Shown here one piece after another: positions 1-6,029 of a DNA stretch of 9,209 nucleotides (position 1 is its first letter; every line of letters starts with the position of its first letter). A model generated the notes under the pieces. That model saw only the letters and a list, made by a program, of their open reading frames with translations, was not told the origin of the DNA and searched no databases. A program made the translations under genes and the position numbers. Source of the stretch: an uncultured Flavonifractor sp. (lineage in GTDB: Bacteria; Bacillota; Clostridia; Oscillospirales; Oscillospiraceae); assembly GCA_947384055.1 (NCBI GenBank), contig CANDFO010000086.1:1-9209 (forward strand). Reading direction: 5' to 3'.

Positions 1-45
1 ACACTGACAAGCACACTCTTTCCCTACACGACGCTCTTCCGATCT
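1..45 (+). other. Illumina adapter read-through at contig end (not genomic)
   Basis: Bases 13-45 match the 33-base Illumina TruSeq read-1 adapter, which ends in GCTCTTCCGATCT. Bases 1-4 (ACAC) match the end of the P5 arm, and bases 5-12 (TGACAAGC) sit exactly where an 8-base i5 index belongs in a dual-index library. The match is from memory of the adapter sequence, not from a search. Biological sequence therefore starts at about 46, and this is a physical contig end. Nothing in these bases should be read as gene or regulatory sequence. Confidence 0.97.
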
Positions 46-106
46 GCTTTGCGGAGTTCCATCTTCCCTATTGAATACCGCACATATAAGAAAGGATTGA
101 TTGACA
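46..106 (+). other. Short leader upstream of rplI, with its ribosome binding site
   Basis: About 60 genomic bases precede rplI. The AAAGGA at 91-96 lies 10 bases before the ATG at 107 and is the probable Shine-Dalgarno site. I see no convincing -35/-10 pair, riboswitch or terminator. One frame (from 48) is open from the adapter junction to a TGA at 72-74, so this could hold the last few codons of an upstream gene, but eight codons are too few to identify it. Confidence 0.5.
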
Positions 107-553
107 ATGAAAGTTATTTTACAGCAGGATGTCCGCGGACAGGGCAAAAAGGGCCAGCTTATCGAGGCCAGCGACGGCTACGCCCGCAACTATCTGCTTC
201 CCCGGAAACTGGCGGTGATGGCTACCGCGGAGAATATGAACACGATGAAGATGCAGGAGAAGGCAAAAAAAGCCCAGGAAGCCGCGGAAAAGGCCGAGGC
301 TGAGGCCATAGCCGCAAAGCTCAAGGACATCTCCGTAAAGGTGGTCGCCAAGGGCGGCAGCAACGGGCGGCTCTTTGGCGCCGTCACCTCCAAGGAAATT
401 GCCGATGCCCTCAGCGCCCAGCATGGGATTACCGTCAACAAGAGCAAAATCGTGCAGGAGGAGCCCATTAAAGCCTTCGGCGGCTATGACCTGAAGGTAA
501 AACTGGGATATGAGGTCAGCGGGGTATTGAAGGTTGTCGTTGCGGAGGCGTAG
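107..553 (+). CDS. rplI: 50S ribosomal protein bL9
   Basis: The 148-residue product is the normal length for bacterial bL9, which binds 23S rRNA near the L1 stalk with its N-terminal domain and reaches out from the large subunit. The N-terminal domain shows the family pattern: MKVILQQDV, then GKKG at residues 13-16, and GYARNYLLPRKLA at about 24-36. A long, charged Lys/Ala/Glu-rich connecting helix follows (about 41-75), and the C-terminal RNA-binding domain carries GRLFGAVTSKEIADAL. I chose ATG 107 because AAAGGA lies 10 bases upstream and because bL9 proteins begin MKVI. A TTG two codons upstream (101) is in frame but is closer than ideal to that site. dnaB follows after 32 bases, the usual rplI-dnaB pairing in Firmicutes, which suggests one transcript. 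Confidence 0.97.
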   Translation: MKVILQQDVRGQGKKGQLIEASDGYARNYLLPRKLAVMATAENMNTMKMQEKAKKAQEAAEKAEAEAIAAKLKDISVKVVAKGGSNGRLFGAVTSKEIADALSAQHGITVNKSKIVQEEPIKAFGGYDLKVKLGYEVSGVLKVVVAEA

Positions 554-585
554 GCAGGGCGGCGGATAACCGGGAGGTGTAGGAT

Positions 586-1938
586 ATGCCTTTGGACGAA
601 GAACTGCTGCTCCGCCAGATGCCCCACAGCGTGGAGGCGGAGCAGAGCGTGCTGGGTTCGATTCTCATTGACGCCCGGTGTATGCCGGAGGTCGTGGAGC
701 TTCTGAAAGCCGAGGATTTCTATCTGCGCCAGAACCGGGAGATTTACGAGACCATATACTCCATGTTCAACTTCTCCCTGACCATTGACCCGGTGACGGT
801 TCTGGACCAGATGAAGAAAAACGGGGTTTATGATGAGAATACCTCCCGCAATTATATCCTTCAGCTCATGGATATTACCCCTACGGCGGCCCATGTGGGG
901 GAGTATGCGGCCATCGTCAAGGATAAAGCTCTGCTGCGGCGGATTGCGGAGACGGCGGGCGAGCTGACGGCCATGATTCAGGAGGGCACCGGAAGCGCTC
1001 AGGAGGTGCTGGATGCCGCCGAGCAGCGGATTTACGCCATCCGGCAGGGCCGCGCCGCCCAGGGGCTGGAGCACATCTCCACCGTTATTCTGGGGGTGTA
1101 TGAGCGCCTCAATGAGCTGGCGGCCAGTGATTCCGCCGTTCCGGGCCTGTCCACCGGCCTGCCGGACCTGGACACCGCGATTGCCGGCCTGAATAAGTCT
1201 GACCTGCTTCTGGTGGCCGCCCGGCCGGGCATGGGCAAGACCTCTTTTGCCCTGAATGTTCTGCTCCACGCGGGAAAATTCTCCGGCAAGACCGCGGTGT
1301 TTTTCTCTTTGGAAATGAGCCGGGAACAGTTGGCTATGCGCTTAATCTCCAACGAATCCTTCGTAGAGCTGAAAAAGCTGATTACCGGAAAGCTCAATGA
1401 GGACGACTGGAACAAAATCGCGGCGGCGGCGGCGGCTCTGAATCAGACACAGATTTTGATAGACGATAACCCTATGCTGTCGGTGGCCGACATGAATGCC
1501 AAGTGCCGCCGGGTGGAAAATCTGGGTCTGGTAATCATCGACTACTTACAGCTGATGACTTCCGCCGGAGGGACCACCCGCAGCGGGGACAACCGCCAAC
1601 AGATTGTCTCGGATATCTCCAGGGCCCTGAAAATTATGGCCAAGGAGCTCAACGTCCCCGTGGTCTGCCTGTCCCAGCTCTCCCGGGGGCCGGAGAGCCG
1701 CAGCGACAAGCGCCCCATGCTCTCCGACCTGCGGGAATCAGGGGCCATTGAGCAGGACGCGGATATCGTCATGTTTCTGTATCGGGACGACTACTATAAT
1801 GAGGACAGCGAAACCCACAACCTGGCCGAGTGCATTATCGCCAAAAACCGCCACGGGGAGACCCGCACGGTGGAGCTGCAGTGGCTTCCCGAGTATACCA
1901 CGTTCTCGTCCGTGGAACGGCGGCACGAGGACTACTAA
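586..1938 (+). CDS. dnaB: Replicative DNA helicase DnaB
   Basis: This is a 450-residue hexameric 5'-3' helicase that unwinds DNA ahead of the replication fork and recruits primase, of full family length. The N-terminal helical domain starts with the typical MPHSVEAEQSVLGSIL (residues 12-27). The RecA-like domain has Walker A ARPGMGKT at 212-219, a following FSLEMS, the Walker B region VIIDYLQLM with Asp at about 319, then LSQLSRGPESR and the H4 region SDLRESGAIEQDAD near 380-393 with FLYRDDYY after it. No key motif is missing, and I see no intein in the Walker A or H4 regions where DnaB inteins often sit. GGGAGGTG at 572-579 lies six bases before the ATG. The gene follows rplI closely, and the next ORF begins within 1-34 bases of its stop. 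Confidence 0.98.
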   Translation: MPLDEELLLRQMPHSVEAEQSVLGSILIDARCMPEVVELLKAEDFYLRQNREIYETIYSMFNFSLTIDPVTVLDQMKKNGVYDENTSRNYILQLMDITPTAAHVGEYAAIVKDKALLRRIAETAGELTAMIQEGTGSAQEVLDAAEQRIYAIRQGRAAQGLEHISTVILGVYERLNELAASDSAVPGLSTGLPDLDTAIAGLNKSDLLLVAARPGMGKTSFALNVLLHAGKFSGKTAVFFSLEMSREQLAMRLISNESFVELKKLITGKLNEDDWNKIAAAAAALNQTQILIDDNPMLSVADMNAKCRRVENLGLVIIDYLQLMTSAGGTTRSGDNRQQIVSDISRALKIMAKELNVPVVCLSQLSRGPESRSDKRPMLSDLRESGAIEQDADIVMFLYRDDYYNEDSETHNLAECIIAKNRHGETRTVELQWLPEYTTFSSVERRHEDY

Positions 1939-1972
1939 CGTGGCGTGGGTATGGGGCGGCGGGACAGGCGGT

Positions 1973-2950
1973 ATGCCGAGAGAGACCCGAAAAAGGCTCA
2001 ACCGCCTGTGCCTGCCCGCGGGGGCGGCTCTGCTGGTGATAATCTTATCCCTGCTGGCGATGCTGGGGGTTCTCTCCCTGCCCAGACTGCTGCCCTGGCT
2101 GACGGAGCGGCTGGAGGAGACGCGGGCCCTGAATGGGGCATCCCCCGCGCGCCTGCTGCTGGAGTGCTGCCGCATATGGTATGGGGCTATTCTGGGTGTA
2201 TCCGGGATCATCTGGCTGGCGCTGGGTCTCTGCCTGGTATTTCTGCTCGGGGGCGTTGTCCGGTCGGTCTGTTGGTGCGTAAAGCACTCCAGGATTTTGA
2301 AGCGGCTGGAGCAGGACTGGATTCAGGAGAATCTGGGCGGATTGCAGGAATTGCTGAAGCCCCATGAGGCGGAGAACCTCATGGAAAAAAAGGCCGTCCG
2401 GGAGCGGGAGCCCTGGGAAGTACCGGACCAGCCGCCGGAGCCCCAGGAGACGACGGTCGAGGCATACCGCCGGGTGTCCGAGGAACTGCTTGTCCGGGGC
2501 CTTTCCGTATTCATCCTGCTTGCGGCGGCTGTGCCCACCGGAATGATGGCGGGACTTCCCTGGCTGATGCTGGCGGACACGGAGGTTCCCGCGCTCTATA
2601 GCCAGACTGTGGAGGATATCCGGCAGACGGAGGCTGGGGAGCTGAGCTCCTTTACGGTCTGGCTGAGCCCCAAGGTCCGGGAGGTCCGCCTGCCGGGGCC
2701 CTGGAGCGAGAGCTATCCGACTCCGCTGGACCGCTACGGCGGCATCAGCGAGGAGACCGGCGGCGTATGGGTATACCTCTATGTGCCCCAGACGCTGGGA
2801 TTTGCGCTGGACCCGGGCGCCCTCTACGACGAAAACCAGACGGTCTGCTGGAATCGGGAGTACGCCCGGCAGTACCGGGTAAGCTATACCGCAAACCTGC
2901 ATATCGTGATTTCCGTGGAGCCTCTGCCCCTGGCAGGAGGTCCCTGCTGA
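1973..2950 (+). CDS. Three-span membrane protein with cytoplasmic insert and extracytoplasmic C-terminal domain, unknown function
   Basis: I do not recognise this 325-residue protein. A basic N-terminus (MPRETRKRLNR) precedes hydrophobic segments at about 14-36, 71-96 and 176-200. By the positive-inside rule the N-terminus is inside, residues about 97-175 form a charged cytoplasmic loop ending in a Pro/Glu-rich stretch, and the last 125 residues are outside. That outer domain starts ADTEVPAL and ends with QYRVSYTANLHIVISVEP. It is a clear paralogue of the next gene: shared RLLLE.CR.W before span 2, D.EVPAL after span 3, and QYRV.YT near the C-terminus. The start is uncertain. ATG 1973 gives a normal basic N-terminus but has a poor ribosome site. 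An in-frame GTG at 1940, one base after the dnaB stop, has GAGG nine bases upstream and would add 11 residues. Longer readings run through dnaB in another frame and are unlikely. Confidence 0.8.
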   Translation: MPRETRKRLNRLCLPAGAALLVIILSLLAMLGVLSLPRLLPWLTERLEETRALNGASPARLLLECCRIWYGAILGVSGIIWLALGLCLVFLLGGVVRSVCWCVKHSRILKRLEQDWIQENLGGLQELLKPHEAENLMEKKAVREREPWEVPDQPPEPQETTVEAYRRVSEELLVRGLSVFILLAAAVPTGMMAGLPWLMLADTEVPALYSQTVEDIRQTEAGELSSFTVWLSPKVREVRLPGPWSESYPTPLDRYGGISEETGGVWVYLYVPQTLGFALDPGALYDENQTVCWNREYARQYRVSYTANLHIVISVEPLPLAGGPC

Positions 2951-2965
2951 CGGGAGCTGTGGAGG

Positions 2966-3730
2966 GTGACAAAGCATAAAAAACCGGGAAGCGCGGGAAT
3001 TGTGCTGGCCCTGATGGGCGCCGTCATTGGGGCTCTGATGGCCGCGCTGCTGATGTTTCTGGCCGCCTCCCAAAGCGCGGCGGTCCTGAGCCGGTCGGCG
3101 GAGGGCGAGACGGCGCGGCTCCTGCTGGAGCGGTGCCGGAGCTGGACGCTGACGGTGCTGGCGGCGGCGGCAGGCGGAACGCTGATTTGTGTGGTCAGCG
3201 GGGGAATTATGCTGTGGTATGCCTGGACCCGCACGTTTTCCGTACCTCTGGTATGGATGACGGCGGTGGTTTTGGCGGCGGCCGCCCTCTGCCCCGGGGC
3301 GCTGGCCGGGTGGATCTGTGTCGATATGGAAGTGCCGGCCCTCTGCCTCCAGGCCGGCGCGGACCTGGAGCAGATAGAAACAGAGACGCTGGAATGGGCG
3401 TCGGTGTGGATTTACGGACAGACGCCGGGGGTTCTGCCGGACAGTCCCTACCGGGGAAATCCCATGACGCTTCTCCAGGCTGCCGATGACGGCAAAGCAC
3501 CGCGGGAACAGTACTTTTATCTTCCCGATGGGCTGGACTTTCAGCTGGAGGGCCCTCTTTACCGGTGGTACATGCCTGCCCGGTGGAACTGGGAAAACTG
3601 TACGCAGTATCGGGTGGCCTATACTTCCCGGTTTCATCTGGTGGTGGAGATACGGCCTGCAGCGCTGCCGGACGGACCCAAGCCGGGACTGGATGCCGGA
3701 GCCTGTTCCGCGTCTCTCCCCGCGCGCTGA
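2966..3730 (+). CDS. Three-span membrane protein, paralogue of the preceding gene, unknown function
   Basis: This is a 254-residue protein of unrecognised family. A Lys-rich start (MTKHKKPG) is followed by hydrophobic segments at about 10-34, 61-87 and 93-118, with only a short loop between the second and third. The predicted topology is N-in and C-out with an outer domain of about 135 residues. Shared landmarks with the neighbour are RLLLERCRSW (51-60), VDMEVPAL (119-126), an aromatic YLPDGLDF segment (185-192) and QYRVAYTSRFHLVVEIRP (214-231). It lacks the roughly 75-residue cytoplasmic insert of the upstream copy, which accounts for its shorter length. The start is GTG 2966, with GGGAG at 2952-2956 nine bases upstream and 15 bases from the previous stop, so the two genes are probably translated from one message. 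The C-terminus ends in a low-complexity, probably disordered tail. Confidence 0.85.
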   Translation: MTKHKKPGSAGIVLALMGAVIGALMAALLMFLAASQSAAVLSRSAEGETARLLLERCRSWTLTVLAAAAGGTLICVVSGGIMLWYAWTRTFSVPLVWMTAVVLAAAALCPGALAGWICVDMEVPALCLQAGADLEQIETETLEWASVWIYGQTPGVLPDSPYRGNPMTLLQAADDGKAPREQYFYLPDGLDFQLEGPLYRWYMPARWNWENCTQYRVAYTSRFHLVVEIRPAALPDGPKPGLDAGACSASLPAR

Positions 3731-3746
3731 GGTGTGAGTGCTTAGT

Positions 3747-3753
3747 AGGAGGA
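3747..3753 (+). promoter_or_regulatory. Strong Shine-Dalgarno site that supports the 50-codon ORF
   Basis: AGGAGGA is followed by eight bases and then ATG 3762. A second ATG (3754) directly abuts this site and opens only a three-codon reading (Met-Thr-Glu-stop) whose TGA overlaps ATG 3762. One-base spacing makes that initiation unlikely. The strength and spacing of the site are the main reason to believe the short ORF is translated. Confidence 0.75.
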
Positions 3754-3761
3754 ATGACAGA

Positions 3762-3914
3762 ATGAAGAAAAAGCGAATTCTGCTGGGGGCGCTGCTGCTG
3801 GCCGCCGCTGCCCTGGCGCTGGCTCTGGAGCTGGACCTGAGCCTGGAGGAATCCGGCGGAGAATGGGATGCCGCGGACGGCTGGGGAGACGAGGAGGACT
3901 GGGGGGAGCGCTGA
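3762..3914 (+). CDS. 50-residue membrane-anchored or secreted peptide with acidic Trp-rich tail
   Basis: This short ORF has a strong ribosome site (AGGAGGA, 8-base spacing). The product begins MKKKR, continues with a Leu/Ala hydrophobic stretch at about 6-22, and ends in an acidic tail rich in Asp, Glu, Gly and Trp. The tail has Trp at 35, 41 and 47, evenly six residues apart, each near acidic residues (EWDAADGWGDEEDWGER). The shape fits either a cleaved signal peptide or an N-in/C-out anchor. There is no lipobox cysteine. It lies 31 bases after the second paralogous membrane gene and 63 bases before tilS, in the same orientation, so a link with the two membrane proteins is plausible but unproven. 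I do not recognise a family. An untranslated spacer is the alternative, but the combination of ribosome site, basic start and hydrophobic core argues against it. Confidence 0.72.
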   Translation: MKKKRILLGALLLAAAALALALELDLSLEESGGEWDAADGWGDEEDWGER

Positions 3915-3977
3915 GCTCCCAAAGCCCGGGGCGGCGATTCTCCGGGTAAAGCAGTCCTTGTAAAGGAGTGTGCCGCT

Positions 3978-5360
3978 ATGCCGTCTGTCACCCTGCCGGA
4001 GGGCTTTGCCGCTCTGACGGACCAATACGATATGCTGCCTGCCGGGGCCCGGGTGCTCTGCGCGCTCTCCGGCGGGGCCGATTCCATGTGCCTGCTCCAT
4101 GTGCTGGCCCGGCTTTCGCAGGAGCGGGGCTTTACCCTGGCGGCCGCCCACTTCAACCACGGACTGCGGGGCGAGGAAGCCCAGCGGGACGAGGACTTTG
4201 TCCGGGACCAGTGCGCCCGCTGGGGTGTCCCTTTGACGGTGGGCCGGGGCGAGGTCCGGGCCGCCGCGGAGCGGGAGGGGCGCACCATTGAGGAGGCGGC
4301 CCGGGTCCTGCGGTACGCCTTTTTGGAGGAGACCGCCCGTCAGGAGGGCTGTACCCGCATTGCCACCGCCCACAACGCCGACGACAATTTAGAGACCCTT
4401 CTGCTTCACCTGGTCCGAGGGGCGGGACTCCATGGACTGGCAGGCATCCCGCCCCGGCGGGGGATGGTAGTGCGGCCTCTGCTGGCCTGTCCCCGGGCGG
4501 AAATTGAAGCCTATTTGGAGCGGCACGGGCTTCCCCATGTGGAGGACAGCACCAACACCGACGAAATTTACGCGCGCAACCGCCTGCGCCGACAGGTAAT
4601 TCCCGTCCTGCGCCAGCTCAACCCCCAGCTCAGCGGACATGCCGCCCGGACCATGGGGTATCTGCGCGTGGACAACGACTGCCTCAATGCGGAGGCGCAG
4701 CGGGCCTGTTCCGGTGCAAAACAGACGGCAGAGGGGCTGACGATTCCGGCGGCGGCGCTGGCCGAACTGCCCGACCCGCTGGCGATCCGGGCCGCCCGGC
4801 ATCTGCTGGAGCTCACCTCCCGGGGAAATACCAACTGCTCCGCCGCCCACCTGACTGCGCTGGTGGCCCTGGCCAGGAGTCCCGACCCCTCCGCCCGGCT
4901 TTCTCTGCCGGACGGACGGCTGGCCCGGCGGGTGTATGGGGAGCTGGTGCTCACGGACCAGGCCCCGCCCCGGCCGCCCTTTTCCCCGGTGCCTTTGGTG
5001 ACGGAGGGAGAGACGCCGCTGGAAGGGACCCCCTGGCGGGCGGTATGCCGCCCGGTACGCTGTCCCCCACGGGAGGAGCAGCGGCCGGGAGCCTTCTACC
5101 TGGCCCGGCGGACCCTGGAGGGGGCGCTGACCCTCCGCCCCCGGCAGACGGGAGACGTTATCGCCCTGCCGGGGCGGAAGACCAGAACGGTGAAAAAGCT
5201 CCTGATTGACGCCCATATCCCCCGCTGGGAGCGGGAGCTGCTCCCCATCCTGGCGGACGGACGGGGAGCGGCGGCGGCGGCGGGCTTCGGGCCGGACCGC
5301 TCCCGGGTGGCTCAGCCCGGCGAGGATGCCTATGAGCTCTTATTTTGGAAGGAAGTGTGA
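3978..5360 (+). CDS. tilS: tRNA(Ile)-lysidine synthase TilS
   Basis: This 460-residue enzyme joins lysine to the wobble cytidine (C34) of the CAU-anticodon tRNA-Ile using ATP, changing its decoding from AUG to AUA. The N-type PP-loop ATP-binding motif SGGADS is at residues 31-36. HFNHGLRGEE follows, then IATAHNADDNLETLLLHLVRG with RGAGLHGLAGI, and the family signature EDSTNTDEIYARNRLRRQVI. The C-terminal domain has LTLRPRQTGDVIAL and KKLLIDAHIPRWERELLPIL, as expected for the long (bacterial two-domain) form. ATG 3978 is preceded by AAAGGAG at 3962-3968 with nine bases between. hpt begins three bases after the stop. The order tilS-hpt-ftsH is the same as in Bacillus subtilis, and the gene is normally essential. 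Confidence 0.97.
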   Translation: MPSVTLPEGFAALTDQYDMLPAGARVLCALSGGADSMCLLHVLARLSQERGFTLAAAHFNHGLRGEEAQRDEDFVRDQCARWGVPLTVGRGEVRAAAEREGRTIEEAARVLRYAFLEETARQEGCTRIATAHNADDNLETLLLHLVRGAGLHGLAGIPPRRGMVVRPLLACPRAEIEAYLERHGLPHVEDSTNTDEIYARNRLRRQVIPVLRQLNPQLSGHAARTMGYLRVDNDCLNAEAQRACSGAKQTAEGLTIPAAALAELPDPLAIRAARHLLELTSRGNTNCSAAHLTALVALARSPDPSARLSLPDGRLARRVYGELVLTDQAPPRPPFSPVPLVTEGETPLEGTPWRAVCRPVRCPPREEQRPGAFYLARRTLEGALTLRPRQTGDVIALPGRKTRTVKKLLIDAHIPRWERELLPILADGRGAAAAAGFGPDRSRVAQPGEDAYELLFWKEV

Positions 5361-5363
5361 AAA

Positions 5364-5918
5364 ATGGCCCATATTTTGGACAAAGATGTGGAACGGGTGC
5401 TCTTTTCAGAGGAGGAGCTGGCCCGGCGGGTGCGGGAGATTGCCGCCCAGATTACGGAGGACTATGCCGGCAAAGAGCCGCTGCTGGTCAGCGTGCTGAG
5501 AGGCTCCTTTATCTTCATGGCCGACCTGGTGCGGTGCATCAACCTGCCCTGCACCGTAGACTTTATGGCGGTGTCCTCCTACGGCGCGGGCACCAGCAGC
5601 TCCGGGCAGGTAAAAATTGTAAAGGACTTGAGCGGCAGCATTGAGGGGAAGGATGTCATTGTGGTGGAGGATATCCTGGACAGCGGCAATACTCTGAGTT
5701 ATCTGCTGAAGCTGCTCCAGGCCCGGCATCCGGCCTCCGTACGGCTGTGCACGCTGCTGGATAAGCCCTCCCGCCGCACCAGGGAGGTGGAACTCCACTA
5801 CTCCGGCTTCTCTATTCCCGACTATTTTGTGGTGGGCTATGGACTGGACTACGCGGAGCACTATCGCAGCCTGCCTTACATAGGGGTGCTTAAACCCGGT
5901 GTATACGGGGGAGAATAG
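5364..5918 (+). CDS. hpt: Hypoxanthine (guanine) phosphoribosyltransferase
   Basis: This 184-residue cytoplasmic purine-salvage enzyme transfers the phosphoribosyl group of PRPP to hypoxanthine or guanine, giving IMP or GMP. The PRPP-binding signature VIVVEDILDSGNTL is at about residues 98-111, with the adjacent acidic pair Glu102-Asp103. The flexible-loop region SSYGAGTSSSGQVKIVKDL and the C-terminal PDYFVVGYGLDYAEHYRSLP, which forms the base pocket, are also intact. The length is typical. GGAAGGAAG at 5347-5355, inside the end of tilS, lies eight bases before the ATG. Only three bases separate the two genes, so translational coupling is likely. The symbol hpt and the B. subtilis name hprT refer to the same family. 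Confidence 0.96.
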   Translation: MAHILDKDVERVLFSEEELARRVREIAAQITEDYAGKEPLLVSVLRGSFIFMADLVRCINLPCTVDFMAVSSYGAGTSSSGQVKIVKDLSGSIEGKDVIVVEDILDSGNTLSYLLKLLQARHPASVRLCTLLDKPSRRTREVELHYSGFSIPDYFVVGYGLDYAEHYRSLPYIGVLKPGVYGGE

Positions 5919-5959
5919 GCTACGGCTCCGCCGCACCCTGCGGGCGCGCCGGCCTGATC

Positions 5960-5982
5960 CTCCCGTCCCGGCTGGACGGGGG
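5960..5982 (+). other. GC-rich stem-loop in the hpt-ftsH intergenic leader
   Basis: CCCGTCC (5962-5968) and GGACGGG (5974-5980) form a perfect 7-bp stem around the loop CGGCT. It can be extended by a T.G wobble (5961/5981) and a C-G pair (5960/5982). A smaller hairpin, CCGCA-CCC-TGCGG, precedes it at 5931-5943. No T-run follows, so it is not a standard intrinsic terminator. It sits in the largest gap of the core cluster (5919-6029), 47 bases before the ftsH start. It could pause transcription, protect mRNA ends or form part of an ftsH leader, and none of these is shown by the sequence. I see no convincing promoter in this gap. Confidence 0.45.
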
Positions 5983-6029
5983 TCGCCTCAGCCCCGCTCT
6001 ACATTTCCCGGAAAGGACGTGTCCCCTGC

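Noticed and set aside
49..303. 84-codon plus frame beginning near the adapter
   Set aside because: It overlaps rplI in another frame and starts four bases after the adapter junction. The product is an Arg/Gly-rich shadow.
1748..1972. Upstream extension of the first membrane protein into dnaB
   Set aside because: The extra residues are an off-frame reading of the conserved dnaB C-terminus and lack membrane-protein character, so the start is placed at 1973 (or 1940).
2045..4288. 747-codon open frame on the minus strand opposite the membrane genes and the start of tilS
   Set aside because: Long antisense frames are expected opposite GC-rich coding sequence. The translation is low-complexity, rich in Arg/Pro/Ser/Gln, has no domain, and conflicts with plus-strand genes that have good ribosome sites and clear families.
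5960..5982. Intrinsic terminator between hpt and ftsH
   Set aside because: The stem is good but no T-run follows, so it is listed only as a stem-loop.
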